This document shows positions 47,293-58,597 of a DNA stretch of 64,000 nt, in pieces; position 1 is the first letter of the stretch, and every line of letters starts with the position of its first letter. Below the pieces are notes generated by a model. That model was not told the DNA's origin and did not search any database. It was given only the letters and a program-made list of their open reading frames with translations. This DNA comes from Gautieria morchelliformis. Its lineage: Eukaryota; Basidiomycota; Agaricomycetes; Gomphales; Gomphaceae. The position numbers were made by a program, and so were the translations under genes. The DNA lies in assembly GCA_015179125.1 (NCBI GenBank), contig WHVA01000293.1:1-64000 (forward strand), in the 5' to 3' direction.

Positions 47293-48571
47293 AATGTACA
47301 AACCGATCATCCAGAATTTACTGTTTCACACCCTGAAGTGACTGTAGTCTTGTTTGATAGCTACAGAACTTAATCCTTGATAGTTTTCTTCAAATCTTCG
47401 TTGAGAGTCTACTATTACTGCCTACTCTAAACTATCTCAAAAGCGAAGCCTTTTGAGACAGCCGTTCTCTAGATCAAACCCGTTTCTCCATCAATGTGGT
47501 CACGTGATCAGCATCCATCAGTGATGGATGCACCTCGCAGAGCTTAGTCAGCACACAGTGAAAGACAAATATAGCGGTCCCAGCCACTAAGCAATAGAAG
47601 TCATTTATCAAAACATTTTAATCTGATATATATCATAAAATACTCAATCAATTCTGTATCCACGCCCCCACACAAAATGATCAAACTCATAGCCCCCATG
47701 GACTTGACAGGTCCAACTACCGAAGTACCATACGCCAAAGTGATCAGCTCACTGATGTATGCGGCACTCAGTACAAGGCCCAATCTGGCTTTTACTGCAC
47801 AACACCTTAGCCAATTTACTACTACTTATGAAACCGAGCATTGGATGGTGATCAAACACATACTCAGGTACCTCAAGGGATTGTGTGACGATGGAATAAT
47901 TTTCAGCCGAGACCCCGGTCTCGAGCTCAAAATATTCATCAATTCAGACTATGCCAATAGAACCGATGCATTATCTATTAGTGGCTACATGGCTATACTA
48001 GGGGGAGGAGCTATCGCATGGAGCTCGAAGAAGCAGCGGACAATCGCATTATCCACTACAGAAGCTGAATACATGGCACTTACCGAAGGCGCCAAAGAAC
48101 TGATTTGGTTAAGACGCTTCATAAGCCCCCACAAAACACGCGCTCCTGCATGCCGAACCACGCGGACGTCCCGCGCCACGGGCATGGGTCGTGGGGGAAG
48201 GAGCAGCCGCTCGGGGACTGGTTGGGGAGAGCTTCATGGGCTCGTGACTGGTGGGTGGGGGTGGGAACGGTCAGCCGCGGGGAGGGAGGGCGGTGTGGGA
48301 CGGGAGGGACGGGAGGGTGGAGTCTGGGGAGTGGCGAGTGGCATTCAGTACGAGACACGTGGGACTGGGCAACGGGACGTACAGGTGTGTAGGTGGGGTT
48401 GTGTCTCCAGGGCCTGTGCTGGTGCCTGGGTCTGGGTCATGCTGGTGGATGGATGGATGGCGAGACGTGGTGGAGAAGGCAGCAAACGTGTCATGCAGGA
48501 TGGATGGGCTGTTTATAGGAAAAGAGAGATACCGGATTCGCTCGTGCCCCTTGCTGGCCACCCGGCACAAA

Positions 48572-49010
48572 TAGTGTTTTCCCGGCCCGGCTTGGGCTCA
48601 AAAGCCCCGGTCACGGCTTGGCCTGAGACGGCTCGGGCTTCACAAAACCCAGGCCGGGCTTTTTTTTACGGCTCAGGCCCGGCTCCGGCTCGGCTCGGCT
48701 TTGGCCCCGGCTCGCTGGAGCATGGCCGCAGGGTGAAAAACACCTTTTTCGTCCCTCATTTGAATATTAAACGCCTTATCTAATTTTCCCACGCATGATG
48801 CCGGCGCGCTGTGCCTGGCCGCCCAGGATGGCTTCACCCATACCATCTAGGCGCTCAAGAGCCGCGGCTTCACGGCTCGGCTCAGGCTTGTCAAATCCTG
48901 AGCCGGGCTTTTTGGGACGGCCTGGAGACGGCTACGGCCCGGCTCGGCTCGGCCTGTAAGGGCTCGGCTCCGGCTTTGTCGCGGCCTAAGCCGGGCCCGG
49001 GAAAACACTA
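48572..49010. mobile_element. 439-bp hAT-type MITE
   Basis: Inverted termini TAGTGTTTTCCCGGCCCGGC and, at the other end, GGGCCCGGGAAAACACTA. It is flanked by exact 8-bp duplications GGCACAAA (48564-48571, 49011-49018). Many GGCTCGG words line both arms. The empty site is seen in the other units (GGCACATACACA). No coding content. 8-bp duplications plus short TIRs indicate the hAT superfamily. Confidence 0.9.
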
Positions 49011-50381
49011 GGCACAAACACCCCCGCCCCACCGTCCCTCCACTGGAAGGCATACCGGAAACATCATTATAAGTTCATGGCCCTGGGCGGGAGAGGGCGG
49101 TGGGAAATATGAAGCCTGGGAGGGAATGTTGGTAGCGTTGTGTAAGGGGAGGTGAACTGACGTTTGGAGTAGACGGGTACAATACGTGGTAATCCATGAA
49201 AGATGAGACGGTCGGTGTCCGTGTCCGTGTCTGTCACGCTCGTAATCGCCGTTCGTGGGTGGGAGTAGCCCACAAAGCTCTCTTCACTCATAATTATCAG
49301 TATCCGGTGGATAAGTGTTTACGAAATTCGATGGGAATACGTTGCGTATCAAGATAATGTCATTTATGTTTGACTCTCGATCCAACCAGGTTAGCTTGTT
49401 ACCGGTGTTCCAGGGGAGCTGACATGATTCACGACAGCTACAAATTCTTTCCAATCTGAATTATCAAATGACTGCAAAAACATGCCAGGCGTCCAATACC
49501 GTTTATTCTCGCTAGGTCGCACGGTCCCATTCTAATGATATCATATAAATCAAACTGCAAACACGTCGCAGATCACCTCAATAGCTTCCTGAGCTCTACA
49601 TCGCCGTCACATCCGATATACCGAATGCGCAATATCGCGGCTACCATATCATTGTGCGCCAAGTTTATGTAAATCTGATAGTCTCTTCATACGACCTCTT
49701 CTCACGTCGTACAGGACATGCCGCCAAAATCTCGTATCCCCACATCCAGCTACATCGACGCGAGCTGATATCTCTGCTGAGATTATCCAGCATCGCTATA
49801 GAATTACAGCCACGTGTCAACTCTGGCATTGAGCTGGAACCTATATCTCTCGTGTCATCTCGCTTTCCTCGTGTTCTCCCATTCATAAGTAACACGTACG
49901 CTGAAGATGCAACATCTTGATACACATCAGTGAGCTGAGTCGCAGTTGGTCTTCATGTGGTGTTACGCTGACACTGCACTGTGAGTCGACGATGAGCGTC
50001 CAGTGTGCATACATGACAAGTTTATATGGACCTTGGGGGCCATTCTGCTAAGGCAAATCGGATGTAATGACCAATTCCTGGCAAGAACCCAAGCGTCAAT
50101 TACTCGCCCGTGCCCGGATAACTCTATCTGATGCCATCATGCCTCGATATTGTATTGCAAATGTTAATCCTTTTACATAGAATGTTCGTTCATCAGACTA
50201 CCCACCTTGCAAATTGTGCCATGCTTCGGCACTGATATAGGATGCTGTGAATATCTGTTGATCTGTCAGCACCCACGGCCAGAATCTGATATATATACGC
50301 CTTCGCGATCTGCTACTCAAACTCCACATCGCTACGCAAAACTTAGCCCCCCGTCTGTATCCAGTTTTGCTTTCTTATATT

Positions 50382-52132
50382 ATGTCTCAGGCGGACGCCT
50401 CGGCTGAAATCCAGGTACTATCAGACAGGTCCGTACTTACTACATTGAGTGCGATGTAAAACAACTTACCTGAACCAGCTTTGCGGTCATTTCTGCCATT
50501 TTCGCAGCGCTTAGTATGCGTACATGTCTCGTCTAATTCCACGAGTTTCATACCTTGTTACACAGCACTACTCTTCTTCGACACGCTTCTCACACTGCCA
50601 TCTGAGATCAGCCACATTTGGTGCAAGACCGTCAGGCTGGGCACCGTTCTCTATTTACTTGCCCGTTACATGCCCTTGGTTTTCCTTCTTTTTGATATAT
50701 ATGTTAACTTATCCAACATTTCCGCTGAGGTGCATTACATTACGTCTATGACTCTCCTGTGGGCGTTCCCTTACTGATTTGAATGAACATCTAGTATGAC
50801 TTTCATTCCTCACGCAAAGCAACCTAGACACTCATATACTGTATTTGGAGGAAATGTAATGCTATCGGTCACCTCAGTAGTACTTGCATTGCTCTCTCTC
50901 TCATTGGAGTACAAGGTGAGGGGTTATATCCGTATATTTCTCAACTAGAAAGATCAACACAATTTACTTGTCTAGGCCTACTGCTAGCCCGCACCTATGC
51001 TATTTGCTCTCAGAACCAGAGAGTTTTCGTGGGGGCTCTTGGGCTGCTTATTACTGGTGCTATTATCACTGAAGTGGTATGTCCCTGTCCAGACTTTGTA
51101 TAAATACCATAATTTCATTTCACTGGATATAGTACAGCTCTATTTTGGCCAACTGCAATCTCACTTCTTTACAATTTAATAGAGTAACCTTGTTAGTACT
51201 GATTAGAACTTTCTGCCTAGAGTTATACTAACAATTTCTTCAGGTGTAAGACCTAGGCCTGCATTTGCCAATCTGCCTCTGAGTACCTTTGACAGTGGTT
51301 ACCATCAGTGATGTTACTGTAATCCTTTTTGAGACTGGAGTCATGATAGTAGCTACACTAATCTCAGTTGAAACCTGGAGCCTGTGGCAGAGAGCTGAAC
51401 CTCAGTATCAGAGCTCACTCCTTAGTCTACTGATTTACCAAGGTGAGTATACACTATATTGCTTATACGTGTGGACATATCACAAATCCACAGGCAAGGC
51501 TGTGCTAGATATGGGTATGGAGTATTATTCCTTTGATATTTCATACATCTGACTTATATTCAGATTTGTGCTTACCATTGGTGTGGCTAATACTATCACA
51601 TCTAAGGTCTTGTTACTTATAAACCTGTTAAGCTTGAGAGCTTACTGTCTTCTTTTACATTTCAGGTATTGAAGGTACGTATGATATTTGATAATAAAAA
51701 TGGCTAATTTCAGCTCTTTGTATAAAGTCAAGCCTTGGTGCCATCTTAAACCCCCTTCAGAACAGGTATATTTCCAGTGAGAAAGACCTGTGATTTTACT
51801 AACAGTGCACATACAGCTTGTCAACAATTATGATCTGCCATTTTCACCTAGCTCTCAGAGAGAGACACTCTCAACTTGACAACCCCTCATCCTCCACGCT
51901 TTTATTCTCTACCATCCAAGCAGCCAGACAAAGTGTTCACAATGCTATAGTGGCTGAATTTGGGAACCCACAGGCTTCTAGTGCCGAGACCATGCAAAAT
52001 GATATGGCTGATGAGGAAAGCCAGCAGTCAGAAACGGCTCAGTCACCTGGGATAGAGTTAGAGGAGTTCCCTTGGGCAACTGGATATTCTGGAGATGTAG
52101 CACTGGCAGGGCCTGTTGTGTCTAGTGAGTGA
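50382..52132 (+). CDS. DUF6533-like multipass membrane protein, copy D
   Basis: ATG at 50382 (MSQADASAEIQ), about 85 bp after a TATATATA-like box (50289). Core exon ALLFFDTLLTLPSEISHIW with RLGTVLYLLARYMPLVFLLF. The next segments match copy C almost exactly (TREFSWGLLGCLLLVLLSLK near 51010; VTVILFETGVMIVATLISVE near 51320; GMEYYSFDISYI). The last exon has ICHFHLALRERHSQL, EFGNPQASSAE and GIELEEFPWATGYSGD. A stop codon at 50456 lies between the first ATG and the core, in a stretch that may be intronic. If that stretch is exonic, this copy is broken. Function unknown. Confidence 0.6.
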
Positions 52133-54009
52133 CTTAGTCTCCATCAGGCGCTGCTTAATAGCTTGGTAGGATCTGCTGGGAGCACAGCAGGGGCTTAAGG
52201 ATAGCATGCAAGCTAATGCATCATAGATGCAATTCCAGTACAAAACCCACAGCAATCGAGATGCAGCAACTTACCTTGACCATCCCATTCTCACCTTTTC
52301 AAACTATTGCAGCACTGTGCAATTGGTCACCATTGAAGATGTGGCACATCTGCTCACTCTGGCCAACCCATACCATCAAAAATAGTAGATACATAGATAT
52401 ATATATATATGCTGTGAAGCTTCAAATTTGCCTTGTTCATACTCTGTTATTACTTTGATTCATGAATGAATGCACAACCACTCCATTGATGCTGGGAGTC
52501 AGTCTACTGTGTGCCGGTTGGAGAATCGCATCTTGAGGGATGGGCCTGGCTGAGCCCATAGAAGGAACTGGGTGGAGTGTGTGCATGTGTGTGCGCATTC
52601 CTAAGATCCTGACCTGGTCTGAAAATGTGTTCAGTTATGTTATTTGTAAACCCTATGAGGCATACCATACCATCATCACAATCTTATGCGCCGGACCATC
52701 TTACATCAGGCATCAGGATGCATCAGTGCCAACTAACACCCTAACATGCACATTTGCAAATATAGAATCAATAATAATAGTCACCATTCATCACAGGCAG
52801 CAGCCTGTCCTGTGGTCCAGGATACGGGTGTCGGTGTCTGAGATGCTATTCTGTTTGGTAGAAGTATACTCCCAATTGCGGTTCCTGGATCCAATATAAA
52901 TGTATCTGGCCTATGCCACGCCATCATTGACAAACGTAATTCATTCCTCCGGTGGAGTGCTGTCACAGCGCGTGAAGAGAAGTATGATGAGGAAGGCTCT
53001 CCCACCCACACCTGAGCTGTGCGCTGACTCGGCCCATGCATTGGCCCCATAGCGCGAAGGTCATAAGCCCATGACTACATCGAACACCCTGCCACACGCG
53101 AGTACGCAAGACCCTATTGTAATGCGCACGAATATCAGCAGCATTTGGCCTGGGTGGAGTCTGGCATCACATTAAAATCAGTTTAAACTGAGGGAGACCA
53201 CGACGTACCCGATCCACATGATGGACGCTGATATTCCAGTAGAGTGTATTTTAAACTCCACACGAGCGCGGTACAGTGTCGATGCGCATAAGTATACACG
53301 AATATGCCAAAAGCCATAGGCTCGCTGCATGTCCGCGTGTCTGTCTTCAAGGCTCAAGTCGTGATACTTGAAGCCATAGCCACCGTGAGTGCGTGATGCG
53401 ATTTGCTGCCTGCCGCTGTACTTCCGGCACTCGACTCATGAGTCATCCGCTGGTCGTGGTCCGACGCCAGCCCAGCAGCGGTTCACAAAGTAACTTACGG
53501 GCGTCACTTTTCGCTCGCGCCGTGCGACAGGGGTTACTGTATGCGTTGGGCGGGAGAAGGTGCGCGGTTTCGTTTCGGCGGGGGGGTGGGCGGGGAGGAA
53601 TGGTGGTGGTGGATGGTGGGTCCACGAAGACGCGTTGCATGTATTTGCCAGCGCGGCTGCGCGGGGGTGCGGCGGTGCGGGACGGGCGATGTGGCGAGTG
53701 CGGGGGTGGGGAAACTTGTAGGTGCAGCATTGCGCGGTGGAGTGAAGGGAGGTGCGATTGGCGTGTGAGGCGCTGGGGGCGGGTATTGCTTTCGTCGGCG
53801 GCGGTGGCGTGTGTGTGCTGGGGTGGGTGGATGTACGACGTGGCAGTGTTCCAGGGCCAGGCGGGGGTGGTGTGCTGTTACCCACGGCCGCGCCCAGCCG
53901 CGGCGAGTCGGACAGCCCGGTGAGGGCGACGCCCGCACATGCTCACCTCCACGCGCCAGCGACGCATAGACGTCACCCGCGGGGAAGCACTCTCCAGACC
54001 CCTGCGCCG

Positions 54010-54440
54010 CTCCATCGAGGATCGTCCACCACGTCAATCGCACGTACCCGCCTGAGCGGACATAAAACTGGCGGTCGCCCGCGCCGCGAAACTCCCTTGC
54101 CAGGCCATCCTGTCTTGAAGTACGTCGTTTGGGGTGTTTCGCGCCCACCTTTCAGCGTGCCCCGTCCCCACCCCCAAAAACCGCTCCCTGTTCAGCCCCC
54201 GCACGCACCCCCTGCCCTCGGAAACGCGCGCTCCTGCACGCGGAACCACGCGGACGTCCTGCGCCACGCGCTCCAGTTGCACCTTCCTCCCCAGAGCTCT
54301 CGCGGCGTCGCGTACATGCCTTGCACGGGCACGGCGCGTCCGACGCGGCGAACCGCATGCCGCTCCCCGAGGCGTCGCGGTTGTGCGGATCGTGCGGGAA
54401 GGAGCCGCTGCTTGGGGGACAGGAGGAAACACATTCATAA
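54010..54440 (-). pseudogene. GC-rich block 1 relic, unit 6
   Basis: Best preserved block 1 copy. The minus strand shows GSFPHDPHNRDASGSG, MRFAASDAPCPCKACTRR, then WRRTSAWFRVQERAFPRAGG and, in another frame, LAREFRGAGDRQFYVRSGGY. The order equals that in block 2. The GSFPHDPH and CPC motifs shared by both blocks are the strongest sign of past coding. Not recognised. Confidence 0.4.
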
Positions 54441-54664
54441 GCTTGTGCCCGTGGGTGGGGGCGGGAAGGGCACGGGGAGGGCGATGGAGGACGTGAGGGC
54501 GTGAAGGCTGAGTCTAAGGAGAAGAGGGGCGTTGGGTGAAAGGGAGGAGGCACTGGCGAATGGGAGGTACCATGAAGTGGGGTGCGGTAGAATACAACTA
54601 ACCACATAATAGTACATAGAATTTTAGTTCGGCGTTGCCTCTCAAACGATGTGCCCACTCACAA

Positions 54665-54743
54665 GCCCCGACCACAGGCGGGGCCGAGGCCAGGTCTCAG
54701 GGCTCGGCCCTGAATTGTGACCCCGAGCCCGGGTGGAACACTA
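54665..54743 (+). repeat. Relic of hAT-type MITE, unit 6
   Basis: GGGGCCGAGGCC...GAGCCCGGGTGGAACACTA resembles the right part of the MITE at 48572-49010 and ends with the same AACACTA. Confidence 0.45.
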
Positions 54744-54769
54744 GCCAGCCCCCCAGGCCCCTCGCCGCT

Positions 54770-55398
54770 TCGTGGGGGACTCGTCCCCGGGCCCCGCATC
54801 GCGAATCGCGCCCACGCGCTCCCCGCTGACATGAAAGTCGCGCTCAGACCCGCCGCTGAACTCCCGTGCCAGCGCCGTCTTGAAGAACTCCCGACGTCTG
54901 GGGGCTCGGTGTCGTCGCGGGCGCGCCCGCCTTGGAGCATGCGCCCGGCCCCGCCTCCGCCCCAACTCCCACACCCGCCCCAGAAAAACCCGCGCTCCTG
55001 CACGCCGAACCACGCGGACGTCCCGCGCCACGCGCCGCGGCCGCACTCCAGCTGCCTATTCTTCTGGAGCTCGCCCCGGGTATACGTCTCGCACGGGCAG
55101 CGTGCGTCCTCTGCGGGGAAGCCCCCCGCGTCGCGGTGGGCGTGTGGGTCGTGGGGGAAGGAGCCGCCGCTCGGCGGACAGGGTGGGAAGAGCTTCATGA
55201 GCTCGTGGCCGGGGGGCGGTGGCGAGAAGGGCGGGCAGCAGGGCGGGAGGGCGGTGCGGGACGTGAGGGGCGGGAGGGTGGAGTTTAGGGAGCAGCGAGT
55301 AGCGTTCGGTACGAGATACACGGGACTGGGCAACAGGACGTACCACCGGCTGGGTGGGGTTATGTCTCCAGCGCCCGTGCTTCTGTCTGTGTCTGAGT
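54770..55398 (-). pseudogene. GC-rich block 2 relic, unit 6
   Basis: The longest open version: one minus-strand frame (55333-54659) contains HELMKLFPPCPPSGGSFPHD, AEDARCPCETYTRGELQKN and WRGTSAWFGVQERGFF. REFFKTALAREFSGGSERDF follows in the neighbouring frame (about 54890). A TATA-like box lies near 55475. The repeated motif order across units 1, 2 and 6 suggests a gene of about 150-200 codons that once formed a divergent pair with the DUF6533 gene. Function unknown; I cannot name a family. Confidence 0.45.
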
Positions 55399-56692
55399 CA
55401 TGCTAGCGGATGGATGGATGGCGAGACGAGGTGGAGAAGGCAACAAAAGCGTCATGGAGGGTGGATGGGCTGTTTATATGCAAAGGGAAATACCGGTGAC
55501 TCCGCTCGTTCCCCTTGCTGGCCACCAGGCACATACACATTCACCCCACCGTCCCCTCCACTGGAAGGCATACCGGAAACATCACTATAAGTGCATGGCC
55601 GTGGGCGGGAGAGGGCGGTGGGAGATATGAAGCCTGGAAGGGAAGGCTGGTAGCAGTGTAGACGGGTAAAATGCGTGGTAATGCCAAGAAAGATGAGGTT
55701 GTCGGTGTCCGTATCAGTGTCTGTGTCTGTGTCACGCTGCTCGTAACTACCGAGTCGGGCGTCGGCGTGCATGATTGTCTTTGTTTGGTGGGTGGGAGTG
55801 GCCCGTGAATTATCAGGATCCGGTCGATAAGTGTTTATGAAATTCGATGGAAATGCATTGTGTATCTAGATGATGTCGTTTATGTTTGACTCTGGATCTC
55901 ACCAGTTACCGGTGTTCCAAGGGAGCTGACATGATTCACGACAGCTACATTTTTTCCAATCAGAATAATCGAATGACTGCAAAAACATGCCAGGCGTCCA
56001 ATACCGTTTATGCTCGCTAGGTCGCACTGTCCCCATTCTAATGATATCACACTAAACAAAATTGCAAACATGTCCCAGATCACCTCAGTAGCTTCCTGGG
56101 CTCTCCCGGGCCACCGGGCACAGCTCTACATCGCCGTCACCGCAGATACGCCGAATGCACAATATCTCGTTACCATGTCGTTGTTCTCCATGTCGAAATT
56201 TGATGGTATCTTTATACGACCGCTTCCCACGTCGTACAGGACATGCCGCCAAATGAGAAATTTCTCGTGTCGCTATATCCAGCAACATCGACACTAGCTG
56301 GTATGTCTGCAGAGACCATCCAAGATCGCTTCAGAATTACAGATACGTGAAAACTCTGGGGATTGAGCTAGATCTCTCATATCACCTCGCTTCCTCATGT
56401 TCCCCTCTTTATAAGGAACACACCGGATACTGATACACATCGGTGTTGGTTTTCATGTGGTGTTACGCCGACACTGCACTGTGAGTCGTCAATGAGTGCC
56501 CAGTGTGACTACATGACAAGTTTATATGGACACAGGCAAATCGGAGGCGATGACCAATTTCAGGCAAGAACCCAAACATCAATTACTCGCCCCTGCCGGG
56601 CTACCCCTGTCTGATGCGTTGACGTTGTATTGTTAACTGATATAGGATGCTGTGAATATCTGTTGACCTGGCAGCACCCATGGCCAGAATCT

Positions 56693-56700
56693 TATATATA
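56693..56700 (+). promoter_or_regulatory. TATA box of DUF6533-like copy E
   Basis: TATATATA 86 bp upstream of the ATG at 56786, preceded by the conserved CAGCACCCATGGCCAGAATC. Confidence 0.6.
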
Positions 56701-56785
56701 CACCTTCGCGATCCGCTACTCCAACCCCACATCGTTACTCAAAACTTAGTCCATCGTCCGCATCCCAGTTTCTCTGTCTTATATC

Positions 56786-58597
56786 ATGTCTCAGGCGGAC
56801 GCCTCGGCTGTTATCCAGGTGATATCAGACAGGTCCGTACTTACTACATTGAGTGCGATGCAAAACAGCTTACCTGAACTAGCTTTGCGATCAACTCTGC
56901 CATCTTCGCAGCGCTTGGTATGTGTCCATTTCCCGCGTAATTCCACGAGTTCCATACCTTGTTACACAGCACTACTCTTCTTCGACGTGCTTCTCACACT
57001 GCCATCTGAGATCAGCCACATTTGGTGCAAGGCCGTCAGGCTCGGCACCATTCTCTATTTACTTGCTCGTTACATGCCCTTGGTTTGGTTTCTTGCTGAG
57101 ATATATGTTAACTTATCTAACATTTCCACTGAGGTGCATTACGTCCATTGTTCTCATGAGTAACCCCCCTACTGATTTGAATGAGCATCTAGTAAGACTT
57201 TCATTCTTCATGCAAAAGCAACCTAGAGACTCATATATTTGGAGGAAATGTAATGCTATCAATCACCTCAGTGATCCTTGTGGCGTTCTTTCTCTCATTG
57301 GAATACAGGGTGAGGGATTATACCCCTATATTTCTCAGGTAGAAAGATCAACACAATTTACTTGTCTAGGCCTACTGCTAGCTCGCACCTATGTGATTTC
57401 CCTTCAGAATCAAAGAGTTTTGGGTGTTCTTGCGCTGCTTATCCTTGGTGCTATTATCACTCAAGTGGTATGTCCCTGTGTAGACTTCATATAAATAGCA
57501 TAAATTCATTTCACTGGATATAGTACCTGTCTGTTTGGAACAACTGCAATATCACTATATCACAACTTAATAGAGTGATTTTGTCAGTACTGACTAGGAC
57601 TTTCTGCATAGATTTATACTAACAACTTCTGCAGGGGTAAGATATAGGGGTCTGTATTTGCCTGATTTGTCACTGAATACCTTTGGCAGTGGACACCATC
57701 AATAATGTTACTGTAATCCTGTTTGACACTGGAGTTGTGATAGTAACCATTCTGAGCTCAATTCAAACCCTGAGGTTTTGGCAGAAAGGTGATATTTGGG
57801 ATAAGAAATCTCTCATTAGTCTAGTGATTTACCAAGGTGAGCATACAACATATTGCATATATATATGGTCATATCACTAATCTCAGATAAGGCTTTGTCA
57901 GATATGGGTATGGAATATTATTCCTATTATATTTCATGTCTGATTCATATTCAGATTTGTGCTCACCATTACTGTAGCTAATGCTATCATATCTAAGGTC
58001 TTGTTACTTATAAATGTGTTAAGCTTTGAGAGCTTACTCTGTTTTCTTTTACATTTCAGGTATTGAGGGTACGTAAGACATTGATCTTGATAATCAAAAT
58101 GGTTAATTTCAGCTCCTTTGTTGTATAAAGCCAAGCCTGGGTGGCATCTTAACCCCTCTTCAGAACAGGTATATTTTCATTGAGAAGACCTGTGATTGTA
58201 CTAACAATGCACATACAGCTTGTCAGCAATTATCATCTGCCATTTTCACCTAGCTCTCAGAGAGAGGCACTCTCTTGACAGCCCCTCATCATCCACTCTT
58301 TTATTCTCCACCATCCAAGCAGGCAGAGAAAGTGTTCACAATGCCATAGTGGCTGAATTTGGGAACCCACAGGCTTTTAGTGCTGAGACTTTGCAAAACG
58401 ATGTGGACGATCAGGAAAGTCAGCAGTCAGAAGAGACTGTTAGGTTATCTGGGATAGAGTTAGAGGAGTTCCTTTGGGCAACTGGATATTCTGGAGATGT
58501 AGAACTGGCAGGGCCTGTGTGTCCAGTGAGTGGTTTGAGTCTCCATCAGGCACTTATTAATAGCTTGGTAGGATCTGGAAGAATGGCAAAGGCTTAA
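56786..58597 (+). CDS. DUF6533-like multipass membrane protein, copy E
   Basis: First exon MSQADASAVIQ. A 52-nt intron (56918-56969, GTATGT to TTACACAG) precedes the core exon ALLFFDVLLTLPSEISHIW, KAVRLGTILYLLARYMPLVW. Later exons: LGLLLARTYVISLQNQRVLG then VLALLILGAIITQVV (about 57365-57465), VTVILFDTGVVIVTILSSIQ (about 57710), GMEYYSYYI (about 57905), FVLTITVANAIISKVLLL-like (about 57955) and the last exon ICHFHLALRERH, FGNPQAFSAE, GIELEEFLWATGYSGD. Hydrophobic segments suggest six or seven spans with an acidic C-terminal tail. All exons are open, so this copy could be functional. The role of DUF6533 proteins is unknown. Most exon borders remain approximate. Confidence 0.7.

Larger units (their letters stand above)
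45221..47640 (+). mobile_element. TGTTA...TAAAA element, copy B, with nested insertions
   Basis: Inserted in the copia reverse transcriptase/RNase H junction with TACTC on both sides (45216-45220, 47641-47645). The ends TGTTATGATATAT and ATATATCATAAAA form an imperfect inverted repeat. Without its two nested insertions the element is about 1.07 kb and matches copy A. AGTATAAATAG (about 46873) may be its TATA box. Class uncertain: solo LTR or small TIR element. Confidence 0.7.
41700..48118 (+). mobile_element. Ty1/copia retroelement fossil, ends missing
   Basis: Parts in copia order: gag zinc knuckle (CQNCGKKGHYIKDC, about 41780), protease region (about 42900-43130), GAG-pre-integrase (43300-43460), integrase core (about 43500-43900), reverse transcriptase (about 44600-45220, with VISVYVDNFGLFG) and RNase H (47645-48115, with SALSTTEAEYMAL-like motif). 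No LTR was found at either end. At 48118 it joins GC-rich block 2 sequence. It is broken in several places and is interrupted by two foreign insertions, given separately. It is old. Confidence 0.85.
48119..52400 (+). repeat. Repeat unit 5: 5'-truncated
   Basis: It starts within GC-rich block 2 (GCGCTCCTGCATGCCGAACC) directly after the copia RNase H. It carries block 2 to about 49140 with a MITE inside, the promoter region, the DUF6533-like gene and the next head block. The minus-strand relic here is reduced to its N-terminal part (about 48435-48120, with FPHDPCPWRGTSAWFGMQER) after an internal deletion. Confidence 0.8.

Noticed and set aside
47677-48783. A 368-codon open frame as a novel chimeric gene
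   Set aside because: It runs from the copia RNase H through GC-rich repeat sequence into the hAT MITE; the open frame beyond 48118 is a chance result of joining and high GC.
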